Assembly (NCBI GenBank): GCA_965153455.1 | Contig: OZ234493.1 | Location: 22,186,213 to 22,250,212, forward strand | Source of the DNA: Sphagnum compactum | Lineage: Eukaryota; Bryophyta; Sphagnopsida; Sphagnales | DNA: 64,000 nucleotides | Direction: 5' to 3' | In this document: in pieces, positions 14,235 to 27,452 of the stretch | Position numbering within the stretch: the stretch's first letter is position 1 | Layout of the letters: every line of letters starts with the position of its first letter | The notes under the pieces: generated by a model | Database searches by the model: none | What the model was told of the DNA's origin: nothing | The model's input: the letters and a program-made list of their open reading frames with translations, nothing else | Made by a program: the position numbers and the translations under genes

Positions 14235-14450
14235 GAAGGGAGCAGCAACACAAATGAAGCTTAATAACAATGCAATAGGAGTGAACTCGAGCAACACAAC
14301 AGGAGCAATGAATTCAAGCAACAACATAAGAGGACTAAGTAGCAATGCAAGAGGATCCAAGCAACAATACAAGAGAACTAAGCAACAATGCAAGAAGACC
14401 CAAGCAACAACACAAAAGGAGTCAAATAGCATCACAAAAGGAACCAAACT
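14235..14450. repeat. Degenerate short tandem repeat of about 21 bases
   Basis: AGCAACAATGCAAGAGGAC-like units with spacing of 19-25 bases repeat about ten times. The resulting Asn/Ser/Gln-rich open frame (14254-14499) and its reverse shadow are judged to be by-products. Confidence 0.75.
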
Positions 14451-15118
14451 AGCCAAAAAAAAATTCACAACATCCATTTACAAAAGAAGTATTTGTTGAT
14501 TACTGGTCTTCATGTACCAAAAAACTATGGTAGACCAATATAATCTAATTGTTAAAAGGAAAATAGTCCAACCAAGAACATGAAGAAAAAAATGTTGAAC
14601 TTATTTAATTAAATCATTTTTGTAATTTTTATGGCAATAATCATTCTCCAACACAAACAACATCTATCACCACAAATTATCATTAACAATTATGTTGACT
14701 TTGATGGCTATGTTGAAAGTGCATTCACTACTAAAATTTCAGGTTTTTCAAACTAGATTTTCAAACCAAAAAGTACCCCAAAGTGATAGGGAGTCAAAAA
14801 ATCACTTTGCTTTTCTAAGACAAGTCAATTTTAACAAGTCCAGTATGACTAAGATGGTTTTTTTTACCAACCCCAAGGCGGTGCTTTTGATTAAGAAAAT
14901 TTATTAGTGGTAAAATGTGACATGTTGTAAGGTCATTTCAACACCCCACATGTCATCATTTGATTGGTCAAATCATAAGTCAATGAGTTAATAAATAAAT
15001 TTAAAATGTAGGTAGTAAGGTGATGACCTAACTTACCCTAAGCTAGTCTACCCTAACCCAGCCTAACCTAACTTATTTAATCTACCTAGTCACCATAGCT
15101 TCTAGATTTACACATAGG

Positions 15119-15190
15119 TTGCAAGTGTTAGAAATTGAACCTTTCACTTTCACCATAACAAACCAAGTCCTTACCAATGGACTACACCAT
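15119..15190 (-). mobile_element. tRNA-derived SINE-like unit
   Basis: On the minus strand TAGTCCATTGG (A box, 15184-15174) is followed by GGTTCAATTTC (B box, from 15142), 42 bases start to start. This is a good polymerase III internal promoter in a sequence that is not a complete tRNA. Confidence 0.5.
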
Positions 15191-15239
15191 CAAAAGATGT
15201 CAAATTTTGTCAAGTTTTTAATTTTCACATGTTACAAAA

Positions 15240-16090
15240 TTGCAAGAAAATAGTTGGTTAAATCTAATGGCTAAATGCAATAGCTAAACTTAATGACTAA
15301 ACTTATTTAATGATTAAATACAATGGTTAAATTTAATGGCTAAACCTATTTAATGACTAAATTCAATGTTAACCTAATGGCTACACCTATTTAACGACTA
15401 AATCCAATGGCTAAACATACATGACTAAATACAATGGTTAAACTTATTTAATGACTAAATCCAATGGCTAATTTTAATGGCTAAACCTATTTAATGATTA
15501 AATTAAATGGTTAAACATATTTTAATTACTAAATCCAATGGTTAAACTTAATGGCTAAACATATTTAATGACTAAATAAAATGATTAAACTTAATTGCTA
15601 AACTTATTTATGACAAATTTGAATGGCCACATTTAATGGCTAAACTTACTTAATAATTCAATTGAATGGTTACATTTAATGGCTAAACCTTTTTAATGAT
15701 TAATTTTAATAGTTAAATTTAGTGGTGAAATGTATTTAAAGATTAAATTCAATGGCTAAATTTAGTGGTTAATCCTATTTAATTTGACTAAATTTAGTAC
15801 CAAAATTATTTAATGATTAATTCTAATGGCTATACTTAATGGTTAAACATACATAATGATTGAATGATTTTCTAGTTAATATAAACTAAGTGGCTAAATT
15901 TATTTAATGACTAAAAATAATGGCTAAACCTTAAATATATATATTTAATGACTAAAAATAATGGCTAAACCTAAAAATATATATATTTAATGACTAAATC
16001 TAACTAATTAAATTTAATGGCCAAATTTAGTAATATAATATAATGGTTAAATTTGGCTAAAATAGATCAAACCTATCAAGTAAATTTTAT
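15240..16090. repeat. AT-rich degenerate satellite, about 21-45 base units
   Basis: Short units built from TTTAATGACTAAAT, CCAATGGCTAAAC and TTAATGGCTAAACC repeat through about 850 bases with many substitutions. Two copies near 15930-16000 carry a TTAAATATATATATTTAA palindrome. No coding. Confidence 0.85.
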
Positions 16091-17149
16091 GGCTAAATGG
16101 GTTATAGGAAGGTGATTTGAAATGTAAGTAGGTAACCATGTGGGTAATTGGGTAGGTGAAAATATGTAGATTGATTGGTAGGTGGGTTGGTGTTTTTTTT
16201 AATAAACCAATAGTTATTTTGACTAAGCTTGTTTATTTGACCCTTTTGTAATTGGCCCTAATGATTAAAACATAGTCCTTTTGATTGAAATGGTTTTTTT
16301 GGGGTTGAATTTGACTAGGTGGCTATTTGACATATAGTCAAATCAATCATCATAGTCAAATTGATTAGTCAAAACATACCCATGTCATTTAGTATTTTGG
16401 CCTCTAGTCAAAACATACATGTTATTCAATCAAAAACAACCTTTCAATCAATGTACATAGTTTGGAAAACCTAGAATTCTAGTAATGATTTTTAAGTCTT
16501 TTACCCACCAAAGCTCCATCTTCATTTCCTTTTTTTGCCAAAAGATTATGTACAATTACATGTTTTCATGACCAAATTTTTAAATATCATTACCAAATTC
16601 CAATTCATGGCACATGCTTTCATGTAATAAGTTTTTATTGAAGAATAATTGTTCATGAAGTTTATTGACCATTTTTGCTGAAACTTGCCATTTACAAGTC
16701 ATATGTTTTAAGGCATATGTTTATGTTTCTTTTAAGTCATGTGTTCCTCTTCAAGGTAATATGTTTAATGCTTATAATTTTCATTTTAATATAATTTGAA
16801 ATTTAAGGGAAAATGTTTATTGAAAGAATGATTTAACAAAATTGGGTTCGAAAGATCATATGCCCAAAAGCTACTTGAGTATTTATTTCATAACAAACTT
16901 TGTGATGAACATTATGATTATTTTTGTCAATTGAATTTATTTTTATGCAAACTTTATAGCCAAAATTTATATTAAAAGAATTTACACTCTATAGCTAGTA
17001 GTCTAATCATTTTTGAACATGTGCAATAAATTGAAGTTACCTTAACATATGTTTTCTAGCTAGAAATACATCTTTCACTTTGAATTCACAATAGCCATTC
17101 ATTGAAAATATCAAAATTTCAACCAAAAAACAAAAGTATAAAAAAATTG

Positions 17150-17500
17150 CCCAAACCCCACTAATGCACCATCCATAACAATGCAACATGTTTTTGATTC
17201 ATTTGTGGTTCATCCACAACCAATTCCACCTTACTAACATATTTTGTTAACCTTCGTACTCCACCCACACAATACCAAGGTAACTAGCAATAACCTCTAT
17301 CAGTGGATAAGTATCATAGGCAAGCAAACAAGGAATGTGAATGGTTTCTATGTAGGTTCATATGTATGGAGGTAAATAGGTAAGGCATTTGGTGGTTATT
17401 AAATAGGTAATTGTATTTAGATGGTTAGTACGTAGTTGACTATTGTGGTTAGCTTTGTTCACATTGTGCATTAGTTCAAATAATGAATCAACGCCCACCA
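17150..17500. mobile_element. Miniature inverted-repeat element, family 1, diverged copy
   Basis: It begins ACCCCACTAATGCACCATCC and contains GGTTCATCCACAACC, GGTAACTAGC, a GTAAATAGGTAAGG tract and TTGTGGTTAGC. This is the same order as the 13.07 kb copy and the reverse of the 50.66 kb copy. The ends are worn and approximate. Confidence 0.5.
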
Positions 17501-17679
17501 ATGCAAGATGTATGGTGTGTGAACATGAAACATTTTTTCATTATATTATTGTCAATGTTTTGACAATTGGTTTTTTGAAAAACATGTTTTTTTTGTGAAA
17601 ATTCAACTAATTTTGCTAATGTTTTGGGAAAATTTTTCAAGCTTTTTATGTCACAAAAAAGGAAACAAAAAACCATAAG

Positions 17680-18600
17680 TGTGAACTAGCACCCACAAGT
17701 GCACAAGTGTAGGATAAATATTATGTGAACAAAAAATATTGTTTTGTTGTATTTTAGTCCCATAACTAACCACGATGGTTAACAATGTACTAACAATTGA
17801 CATGTATCTACCTACATAGTATCCACCAAGTGCCTCACATACTTACATACATAGTAAAGTGGATGCATGGTAGGGTGGACCAATTTTGGAGCAACGCAGT
17901 TCATTTTTCTACCACCTAAATGTGATTTTAATTACTATATTGTTTTGTACATTATGGAATTGTTAAATGGGATTCATTTTGAAATTATAGACTTCAATAT
18001 TTATGTAATGAAATTGATTGGTATGCAAAATATATAAAATTATAGGAGCTATGGACTTTTGAAATTGAAAATCAAGGTATGTAATGCTAGCAACAATTAA
18101 GTGAATGGACTTTGGTTTGGTTCTATGATGGACCTCAAAAACATTTAGGGAATTGGTTTTATTTTTAAATGTAGTAATGAAATCAAGCTGAAATGGTTTG
18201 ATCCATATCTAATGAATTTCATGATCTATGGACTTTTATTTGGTGAAAAACAAGCACATTTTCTCAAAAGTCCATTTTGTCTTTTAAAAAGCATGATTTA
18301 TTTTGAAATTTTGCAAGTATGTTTTAATTAATGAACTTTACAAGAAGAAAAGTTTTAATGGAAAAAAGTTGTTTGGAATCAATGCATTATTGCTACCTAA
18401 CTACAAAAAACATTTCGAGGCTCAAAAAAAAAACAAAGGAATTGGACTTTCAAATTTGTAAATTCCTGCCACTTTTTGGTCCACCCTACCACGCACTTAC
18501 CTAGTAACCACTTAGGTTACTTATTTATTTATTTACCATCTCATGCACCATTCACACATATTGATGTGTAGTTCATGGTAATGTCAAAAATAGTTATTGT
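17680..18600. mobile_element. Family 1 miniature element split by a second element
   Basis: The left end GTGAACTAGCACCCACAAGT and the interior CCCATAACTAACCACGATGG match family 1 in the orientation of the 50.66 kb copy. The sequence is interrupted at 17868 by a separate inverted-repeat element and appears to resume at 18492 (ACTTACCTAGTAACC). The right end near 18550-18600 is uncertain. Confidence 0.5.
17868..18491. mobile_element. Inverted-repeat element with perfect 16-base termini
   Basis: TGGTAGGGTGGACCAA at 17868-17883 recurs exactly in reverse complement at 18476-18491, bounding 624 bases without coding potential. It sits inside a family 1 copy, so it inserted later. The flanking bases do not show a convincing target duplication, which leaves the superfamily open. 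Confidence 0.65.
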
Positions 18601-21579
18601 TGTTCATATTTAAACACATAATGTCAACATGCTTATGTGGCATTTCAATTGTAAACTTATCATTGGTGGTAAGGTTGAAATTAAATTTAGTTAAAATTCA
18701 TGAGAAATATTTTTAAATTGATTTTTTTGCTTCTATCAATAGTCCTAATTTATCACCCTGAAAGCAAGGCACATAAATTAACCTTCAAGCTTGTCCTTCT
18801 ATCCATGGCAAAACTTAATTGCCTTAATTTGTCTTGAAAATCCACATCAAAACCCCACAACACTACAAGCACACATTTGCTATGTTTGTCACAAAGCTTT
18901 GCAATTCCACAGCATTGTACATTTTACACACACTTTCTTGGCTCCATTTATTGCAAAGTTCTACAAGTCCACAACATTACATGTTATTTTTCACTTTTGT
19001 TTATCCCAAAGCATTATGGTGAAGAAATTTACAAAGAAAAAAACACATAATAATCTCATCAAGAATCAACACCTTGGCATTTGTAAAGAATATTTGACAT
19101 TTGGAGCCAATGGTGAAGGTAAAAGTGGAGGATTGTTGAGAGTATGAGCATCACTTACCTTGCAAATTCCAAAAAGAAAACTATGAAGTTCAATAAATAA
19201 AAATCAAGGAGATTGAATCATCAATGCACTAATTCATGTGTGAAACCTACAAACTAATGATGATGCTAATTAAGTAGTGCTAGTACCAAATTTTGACACA
19301 CGAGAAAATCCACACTATGCAAAGTTAACATTTATCATGAAAGAATTTCCTACCAATGATGAACATCCAATACCACAACAAATTGATGCATAACAAGAGA
19401 AGGCAAATGTTATGAACCTAAATGAAGTCAACTGTAGTTTCCAACATGTCCTTTTCATGGTAATCTTTTTGACATTTTGACTATGTTTGTGATGTTTGCA
19501 CTACCTTTGACAACACCAATTAGACCTAGAAATGCACTTGGAAACACATGCATCAAGAACAAGCACACAAATGCATTTTTGTTGATGATTGAAACCATAA
19601 ACAAAAACACCAAATATATTATTGAAGCCATTGATCAAGAATCAAGCTCACACAACTAAGGATCAAAGAGCATTGGACCATGATCCATGAACACATAATC
19701 AAGGATTTGTTGAGTTACCTCAAGAAATGAAATAGAAAAAATTATAAGACAAACAAAAACATGGTAAATTTTCTTTCCAACCTCAACATTGCAATGTGCC
19801 ATGCATTCATTTAAGATAAAGCTCAAATGTTTCCTCCTTTAAATTTTGCTTTAGATTCCTCCAAAGGTGAAAATATAGAGGTTACACAAATTCAAGTGAC
19901 ACCAAATTTAGTTTGAAGATAACTAATTGAAATCGTATACTTGAAAATAATTAGGTGATACCATATTCAACTTCACAATAACTAGCCTTGCTAGTTATCA
20001 ACTCAATATCAATTCAAGAATTGGTCCAATCCATAATATTTTAGGATGTTTTGTACTTGCCATGTCAATGAACTTCCTTGCTACAAATGCAAATCCATGT
20101 TTAGAATGTCAATTACATCCTTTACATCTACTATTAAAGTATTGTTCAAGAACGATCTTATGACATATTCCTAAAACCTTTGTAATTCCAAATCAACACT
20201 CATTCCAAAAATACAAGACATCTTGTGGTGATGAAGTCAAGAAGTTCAATATGGTGGAACATGGCTTTATCCTCTAGAATTTGGATAAGAAATTCAAAAT
20301 TTGCATTTGGTTCAATGTTGTAACACAAGATGAAACATTTGTAAGTCTATAAAAGAACTTGAATGAGATGAATTAACAACATTAACTTTAGTGGTTTCAT
20401 TGTGAAATAACCACAAAAGAAGAACTACAACAACGATGCAACAAAAAAAATCAAAGATTTAAAAAGAAAGCTGAAGAACGTGAAAAAAATTAGATTAACA
20501 ATAGCAAAAGAACAAAACAAAAAATCTAAACCCAAAATCTGAAACAACAAATTGATTGTACAAACTTAGAACACAAAACAAACACATGCAAAAAACAATT
20601 CAAAAGAATGAGGAAACACAAGATATGAATAAAAAGGAATGTCCAAAAATCAAAATAAAATATGAAACAAAATACAACAAAAAAAAGCGAAAGTGATGAG
20701 TTGCATGAAGTTTTTCTTCTTCACATTTGAAGTTGAAAAGAGGAACACCAAGTCTACGACTTGTATTTGGCAACCTCAAAACCTTAGAACATTTAAAACC
20801 TTCAAAATCTTAAGACTTTGAAAACTTCAAATTATGTACAAACCACCCAAAAAAGGACAAAAGCAAATCACATATACAATTATATTGACCATTGGCACAC
20901 AAACAAAAGACATAAACTATTGCTACTTAGACTTTGAAGAAAAAATGCAAATTTGCTTGAAGATAGGTCATCAAGGTGGAATTAATTGTGGTATGAACCA
21001 CAATTGAAAAATATGGAAACTATTGGAACCCCAGTTGTTTCAAATGGATGGTGGACTAGTGGGTTTAATATAACTAAAATACTGATAATGTGGGTGCCAT
21101 GTCACATTATCCCTTTGCTTTAGTGGTTGTCCCCTATGTAATAATAACTAAAAAAATTGGGGTCAAACCCCAAGGTAATGATTTAGTGGTATAATCTATT
21201 TGGCACCTAAGGCTTCAAAAGATATTTTAGGTCTAATTCATTAATGTGCAAGTGAAAACCTTATTGCCCCTCTAGCATTAAGGTTGAATTGGGGGTGCCA
21301 ATGGTTTGTTGGTTGGGTCTATTATTGTGATTAAAAAGAAGACAAAATGGGGGCCAAAAGGCAATTAATATTTGAGAAATTTTTTTAATAGGTCATTTTA
21401 TGAAACATGCATTTTATTAAATTTGATTCATTATGCCCTGAGGGGTGTATGGTCCAAGGTTGCAAGGATGGATGTCTTTAATGCCTCTCCATGTGTCCCT
21501 AGTAACAATAATTTTTTTTTAAATGATCATTTTTTGGTTTTCAAACTTACTTTTTCTTATTGTCTTTAACCACTTGAAA
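18601..21579. other. AT-rich intergenic DNA, no gene seen
   Basis: An imperfect 63-base duplication near 18865-18990 (GCAATTCCACAGCATT / TCTACAAGTCCACAACATT) creates the longest open frame (18791-19147). The rest, including A-rich 20400-20700, shows nothing recognised. Confidence 0.5.
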
Positions 21580-21960
21580 AAAAATCGCAACATCCTTTAA
21601 TGTTTTCTTGACATTACCTGACAAGCATTGACATCTCCTTAAGATTGCTTAATGTTCCCTGATGTCTACATGGTGTTGTGTAATGCCACCATTGACCCTT
21701 GACATTTTCCCAACATCCCTTTGTCACCTGTGAAAAACAAAATCTTAATGTCTTTTGATGTTTTCTCAATGCTATTTGACATCCCTTGGCTTCTCCCTAA
21801 CATCTCTTTGATGATACTTGTGTCCATGAGTTTTCCTTAGTGTTGTTTAATACCCCCATTATCCCCTCGGGGTGTTCTTAATGTCCCTTCATCGCCCAAA
21901 CTTTTTTTTCTTACATTCATCAATGTCATCCTACCATCCTTCCATTATCTTTCAAGCTAA
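21580..21960. repeat. Degenerate satellite, same family as at 39.2 kb
   Basis: Runs of TTGACATCCC, TCAATGCTATTTGACATCCC, CTTAATGTCTTTTGATG and CCCAACATCCCTTTG repeat with a subunit near 20 bases. They align to the tract at 39220-39730 in the same orientation. Confidence 0.75.
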
Positions 21961-22150
21961 AATGAAATGTGTTAAACCATGGAATTTGGCAACCTAGTTA
22001 CTATCAAGGAAAAAGGTTGTCAAATAAAGAAAGGAATTAAAAAAAGATGAAAACACATGAAAGTAAGACTTGTTTATTGTCTACCTACCATCCTATGGCA
22101 GCTACTGTCTTATAGTAACTATTATCCTAGACATTTAACATCATCTGCAG

Positions 22151-22310
22151 ACTTGAAAAAAGACCCACAACAGGCTACAAACCTTCGATAGTTGTTGCCT
22201 ACCATTTACAACATTTACAGACCCTTTATAGTTGTTGCCTATTATTTGTAGCACTTGCACACCCTTTGTGGTTGTTGCCTACCATCTACAACATCATTAC
22301 TTTCCTTGTA
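22151..22310. repeat. Three-copy 40-base tandem repeat
   Basis: GTTGTTGCCTACCATTTACA-type units start at 22191, 22231 and 22271, each preceded by ACC(T)TT(T/C)G/ATA. The spacing is exactly 40 bases, and the edges are degenerate. Confidence 0.85.
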
Positions 22311-23589
22311 GACCTCAAATGTCATGTCTCCTTATTTGTTGTTGATTTCTAGTGGTAATTATTGTCCTATGGCAAAATGCACTTTCTATTCCAAAACTAA
22401 AACAAAGAGTAGATAATATTCTAACTTTATAGAAGAAAAGAAGAACTAATACATAATAGTAACAAACTGTATATAAACTTGATATGAACTACTCTCCCTT
22501 CCTTTATCACATTTTACTTGTAGAACACACATTAAGAAGAAACACTAAAATCCATACAAACTTCAACCATTTTCCATTACATAAAGACAAATACAATTTT
22601 TCCCCATGTTCTTTTCCTTATTCTCACACAAGAGTGTCACATACAAATCATCATTTTAATGCTAATGATTTAATCTTCTAATCTTATAATGAAATCTTCC
22701 ATTTCTCCCAAGAAATAAATAATGAACCTAAAAAGGATGCTCACCACACAAAGTTGCATATTTATCCTTTTAGATTTCCTTATGATCCTAAATCTTTTTA
22801 TCATAATCCCTTCCATACATCCTAGTTAAAGGAAATCCATCCATCCCTTATCCACTTGGACTAATTGATTTAAATGGATTCACCCCCAATAAATAGAAGA
22901 TGGTAAATAAGATATTTACCATTAGTAACTAAATAGTTATTATGATGCCTTTTTAAGGAAACTAAATTAGGATATTATTTCTAGTAACTAATATTACTTT
23001 TATTAGAATTTTTCCCATAATCACCTTTTGATATTTTATCCCATGAAGGTGTTTCATTGTATTGATAATATTATTGTTAGAAAACACTTTCAATCTAAAA
23101 TTCTCCTAAGATTGTTTTACCATCTGAAAGTAACTACCATCTAGTGACAATACTAATGTCTCTTAACATCAGTGATGTTTAACTAACAGATGACAACTTT
23201 CTAGCATTAACAAGATGTTTCCAAACCTAAAAAATATGCAAAACCTAAAAATTTACCACTTACATCCTTTTCAATACATCTTTTAAATATTAGTATGTCC
23301 TTAGGACATTGCAAGGACATTTTAAAAAAGACATGTTGGCAACCTTGGTATAATCCTTAGTCACTATCATGAAAGTCTTGAATTCAAACCCACTAACAAG
23401 TAGGTGAAAATGGTACCACATCTTTTACCATTGGTTTAATCTGAAGGTATTGCCAAAAGTTTGTTGTTTGACAATTTTGAAAATTTAAATGATTGGAATT
23501 GTCAAATTACAACAACCATAAAACACTAGCACAAAACATTTAATGTATTTGAAGGGCAAAGTATTTAAGAAAATTTCTCCTTAACAAAG

Positions 23590-25000
23590 GGTGGGGTTTT
23601 TTTTGGGCACAAATGAAAAAAATCATTATGAATAAAAAGGCACAAAGAGACCCCCACCCAAGGGCGAACACCACATGCAATCAAAGGACAAACCTAACTA
23701 ATAAACCCCTTTAGAGGTCATTGTAGCACCACCTAACATAGTTCAATCTAACACAAACCGCATAATTCTTACGCCAACTTTTATCAAAGGCTTTTAACAA
23801 CTTTTTAGTAAAGGGGACAATGTGATTGACTTCAAACACTTATCCCATGCCACTTTATCAAAGTCAATTAGGGCTTCCCAAATACTTTTTAAATTTTGAC
23901 CATGTGCCACTTTTCATTGTTAAACACCAAGTCATTACATGCAATCCATAAAACTCATAATATGATCCCTTTGATCAAAGACCATATTCTAGCAACGTTG
24001 GAGAATCGTTTTGTCCAGCTATGGTGACAAAGACATAATGTTTCCAATGTAGTGGGGTTACTTGTTGAGTTGGCCTTCTAGTCCCATTTACCAAGCCATT
24101 CATCATTTCTTGTGCATAGCCTTGAGCCCATTGGGCATGCTTACATTCCCAAAATCTGTGCAAAATATATTCATTGCAAAGTTCACACAAAAGGTAGCTT
24201 TTGTTGATTGACCCATCAACTATTGCCTTCCACACGTTCACTACAACTGGCTTGTTCCAAATTGTCCATATGAAATCAACCTCTTTCTTACTACAATGTT
24301 TGTCCCATATGTTAGACCACCTTAGCTTGAGATTGGATGGAAAAAGCTTTGCCCACTTCTTCAGTACAATGTTTGCCTTTGGTTTCGATGATCTAAGCAT
24401 TTTCCTCCCAAGAGCCAGGTTATAAGAAAGTAGAGTCTCCCTTCCTTTCCAAGAAGAAGCCTTAAGGTCTAGTTCCAAAGGCCCCATAGTGCTATATAAC
24501 ATTAAAAAGTGTAACTTTTTTGGCCCTTTGGTGACCTCCACCACTCTTACTTGGGCCATTACACCTTCACAATCTTTTAGTAGTCCCGCACTTTCATCCC
24601 CTAGGAGGGTCAAGGAATTGTGCTCCAATAGAATACAACTTCACCTCTTTCGTGATGTTTAATTATTGTGTGAAAGCTCCACACCTTGGTTTGAAATTAA
24701 GTGAAGCTTTGCAAGCAAAGAAGAAAGAAACTCATTCCTTATATACATACCTACCCCTCTCCTATTGGACAATGGCCATCATGTGTTTTGAATCCCCAAT
24801 TTTCTTTTAGTTTAATGATCATTTTGGCATGGTCTACTTCTTCTTCTAGTGGTAAAACAAATTTGTCCTTCATCTCTTCTTTAGATGTGAACCTTCTTTC
24901 AACAACAACCCAAACATCAGTAATAAAAATCCATCACAAGGAGTGCAACTCAGCACCGCTTCCTTTTGAGAAACCTTATACTAGTCATCCACAAAACTTT
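23590..25000 (-). mobile_element. LINE 3' segment with zinc-binding RT tail (zf-RVT-like)
   Basis: On the minus strand an open frame (24628-23975) shows the region after the reverse transcriptase of plant LINEs: RWSNIWDKHCSKKEVDFIW, NVWKAIVDGSINKSY, then LLCELCNEYILHRFWECKHAQWA, i.e. C-x2-C...H-x4-C as in the zf-RVT domain. Upstream on the same strand (about 24940-24780) is WIFITDVWVVVERRF and KFVLPLEEEV, the preceding segment. The 3' end towards 23590 has the GGTGGGGGTCTCTTTGTGCC-type tail and ends in eight A (T at 23592-23599 on +), as in poly(A)-ended LINEs. Stops before the frame show it is not a complete gene. Confidence 0.85.
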
Positions 25001-25014
25001 CAATAGCAGGGAGG

Positions 25015-25460
25015 AAGGTTATGATAAACAATATGTTGCTCTTTATCTTATGGTACTTTGTTAATGTATGGAAAAATTGGGACCAATGTTATGAGAAGAA
25101 GAAAGTTGAAGCCCTTGGGCTAGTGAATCCAACTAAGCCCTTAGAGGCTCTCGTTTCCAAATGGCTTCTACATGTTTTTGAGCCAGGAGATTTTAGTTTA
25201 CAAGAATTTCTTAGGTGCAAGTTGAGGAGATTTCAACCTCACAAGGCAAGTTAATGGGGCTTTGACCTTGAATGTGTGTGCAACTAGTAAAGCACAAACA
25301 AGCCCCAAGAAGGTTGGGGTTGTGGAATCGAGTGAGGAGGGCTTGGGCAAATATGGCAAAGGAGTTAAGGCCTAATTGGCCAACAACCTTAGAAAATGTT
25401 TTGGCAAAACAAGGTGGCTTAGCCAAGGGTGGGTTGTTTCGTAATGCAAAATGCATTTTT
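25015..25460 (+). mobile_element. LINE upstream (thumb) segment, inverted against the 3' segment
   Basis: On the + strand, in two frames joined by a frameshift near 25255, is the part of LINE ORF2 just after the reverse-transcriptase palm: ALGLVNPTKPLEALVSKWLL, HVFEPGDFSLQEFLRCKLRR, then QAPRRLGLWNRVRRAWANMA and AKGGLFRNAKC. In intact plant LINEs this comes directly before the segment encoded on the minus strand at 25000-23975. The head-to-head arrangement is described under findings. The frame continuing open to 25889 does not resemble LINE protein after about 25460. Confidence 0.82.
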
Positions 25461-27452
25461 GTTTTTTTCCTAATGACATTAGGTGGATATTTGTCCGGGT
25501 ATCACAATATTATTATTTTTAAAATGTTTTTATTTAAGGTAACACCCTTGGGGCAAGCCATTTCTAAGATAAACACACCTTGGCTCCACCTTGGGTTAGA
25601 AGCTTCTTCCAAGATTACAGGAGAGACTCAACTTGCTACAGACTTCCCAAGTGGTGCAAGGCCTTGTTGCTCAGGATTACCATCTCCCATCTCTTGGCCT
25701 AATCGTAAACTTGTCTCTAGCCCACAGAGGACATCTCTTCTAGCCCCTTCCTCAAACCCTCAGTCACCGACACCTATGCGACTCATGAATGTTGTCAAAC
25801 TAGGAGTCAAACCAGCCCAACATTTAGACTCGCAACCCAAGTTGTCAGGGGGCCACCCTGCAAATGGTCGGGACTTGGGCCCCAACTAGGTGACTCCTCT
25901 CACTTGAGGGTCTGCCTAGAAGGGCATGTCAATCAACATGAATCCCAAGGGCCAAATTTCTTGGATTCCAGTAATTTCTGAAATTTTTGAACTGTCCACA
26001 ACACAACTGCTCTTCCAATGGGAAAGCACTTGTAGAAATTTCTTAGTGTATTTGGAGGTTAGCTTATAGCTTATACATATTACTCCTCATTTCAAGAATG
26101 CCCTCTCTCCTTTGGGCCAAGGATCTGTATGTCTACTTATCTTAAGAAGAAGACATAAGAACCATTCCCCTCCTATGCCTTTTGATCTCCATATGTTGAG
26201 GTTCATGGTAACCTTGCCTTAGGTCTCACCTTAGGCCCCTTATTCAGGGAATGCCTTTACCCTACACCAGTACCCAACATAAGGTTGTAGCTAAGTGGAT
26301 GAGATTTGGGTTTAGGGTTTATGGTGACACAGTGATGAATGGGTAATTTTTTATTTTCAAAACCCCTTCCAAAAAAGATGGGAAATCATAGGAGACATCT
26401 TACCCCTCATACCCTATATTATAGATGTGGATCCTTATGTGTAAGGTGACATCCTTCCCAAAGTGGCCTATTTTGCAAGGTAACCTCTTCTATTATTAAG
26501 CAAATTTACACAAATCTTGTTGACAAATGAAGTAACCTGAAATCCCTACAGAATGGAACACCTTCATTAAAAATATGACTTAGAATAGCAAGTTTCAAAT
26601 AAATTGTTGGATTATGCATCTTTCAACAATGATGCTAATAATTTGGGGCACCCCACACTTGGACTTAGTTAACCACACAATTTTGGATTGTCCAGGCTAA
26701 ATTAGGCCCAATGGGTAACTCCTGGAAATTTGGCCTCTACCAATGAGCCAGTGACACCAAATTGGAGAGACATGGTTTTAGTTATCCAAAAGCACCCACC
26801 CAATTACCCATTTTGGCCCAAAAGGTCAAGTTAGGATTGTACCTAATAACCAACAATTTGATAATTGGGTGTGAGGCCCACATGGGCAAGCTTCTGCAAA
26901 TGGAAATGGGGCCATGTGGGAGGGGAGCTGGGGAGCTGGGGAAGTAGGTTGCAGGCAATGGTGGAGCTTCTTAGATCAGCTCATCAAACTTTCAGCTGCA
27001 AGTAAGTAGCTAAAAACCACATAAAACCAAACCCTAAATTTAGCTTCTTTAAAGTTTTGTTGGATCAAAACTTTAACCCTAAACCAAACCTGGCAAAGTT
27101 TTATTATTGCAAGACAAAACACAACCAAAGAATGAAATGGAAATTGGAAAAGTCTTTTTTGGATTACTTGTTGTATGGTATATAATAAGAGTTAGGGTTT
27201 ATTGGATGTTGTTTGGTTGTACTATATGAAAGCTAATTAGGTACTATGATGGCCCCTTCTTCTGCCTCCCTTTCTGAGCTGGGAGTCAGCCCATTGGTTG
27301 CAACAAAGCCAAGCATAAATCACTCAACAAGATTTCCTCCTTGTGTATTTGGAAGGCTACCTTTATATTTATATACAGATTCAATGATGCCTCCTCAAAA
27401 TCTGGAGCCATCTTGCTACTTAGTAAGTAGTCTTAGTGTCTCCTGAACTAGG
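25461..27452. other. Less AT-rich DNA of unknown origin next to the LINE
   Basis: 25560-25950 is richer in G+C than its surroundings and stays open on + to 25889, but the translation (Pro/Ser/Leu-rich) matches nothing I know. A good polymerase III A-box word (TAGCTAAGTGG, about 26288) has no B box. TTTAGGGTTT words are frequent from 26300 on. Confidence 0.45.

Noticed and set aside
18791-19147. 118-codon frame
   Set aside because: Produced by a local 63-base duplication; no recognisable domain.
21181-21260. tRNA/SINE-like words (TTTAGTGGTATAATC, GGTCTAATTC)
   Set aside because: B-box match is weak and no element ends are visible.
25461-25889. Continuation of the + open frame after the LINE segment
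   Set aside because: The translation stops resembling LINE protein after about 25460 and matches nothing known; probably chance openness in a G+C-richer stretch.
26284-26330. Polymerase III A-box-like word TAGCTAAGTGG
   Set aside because: No B box at tRNA-like distance.
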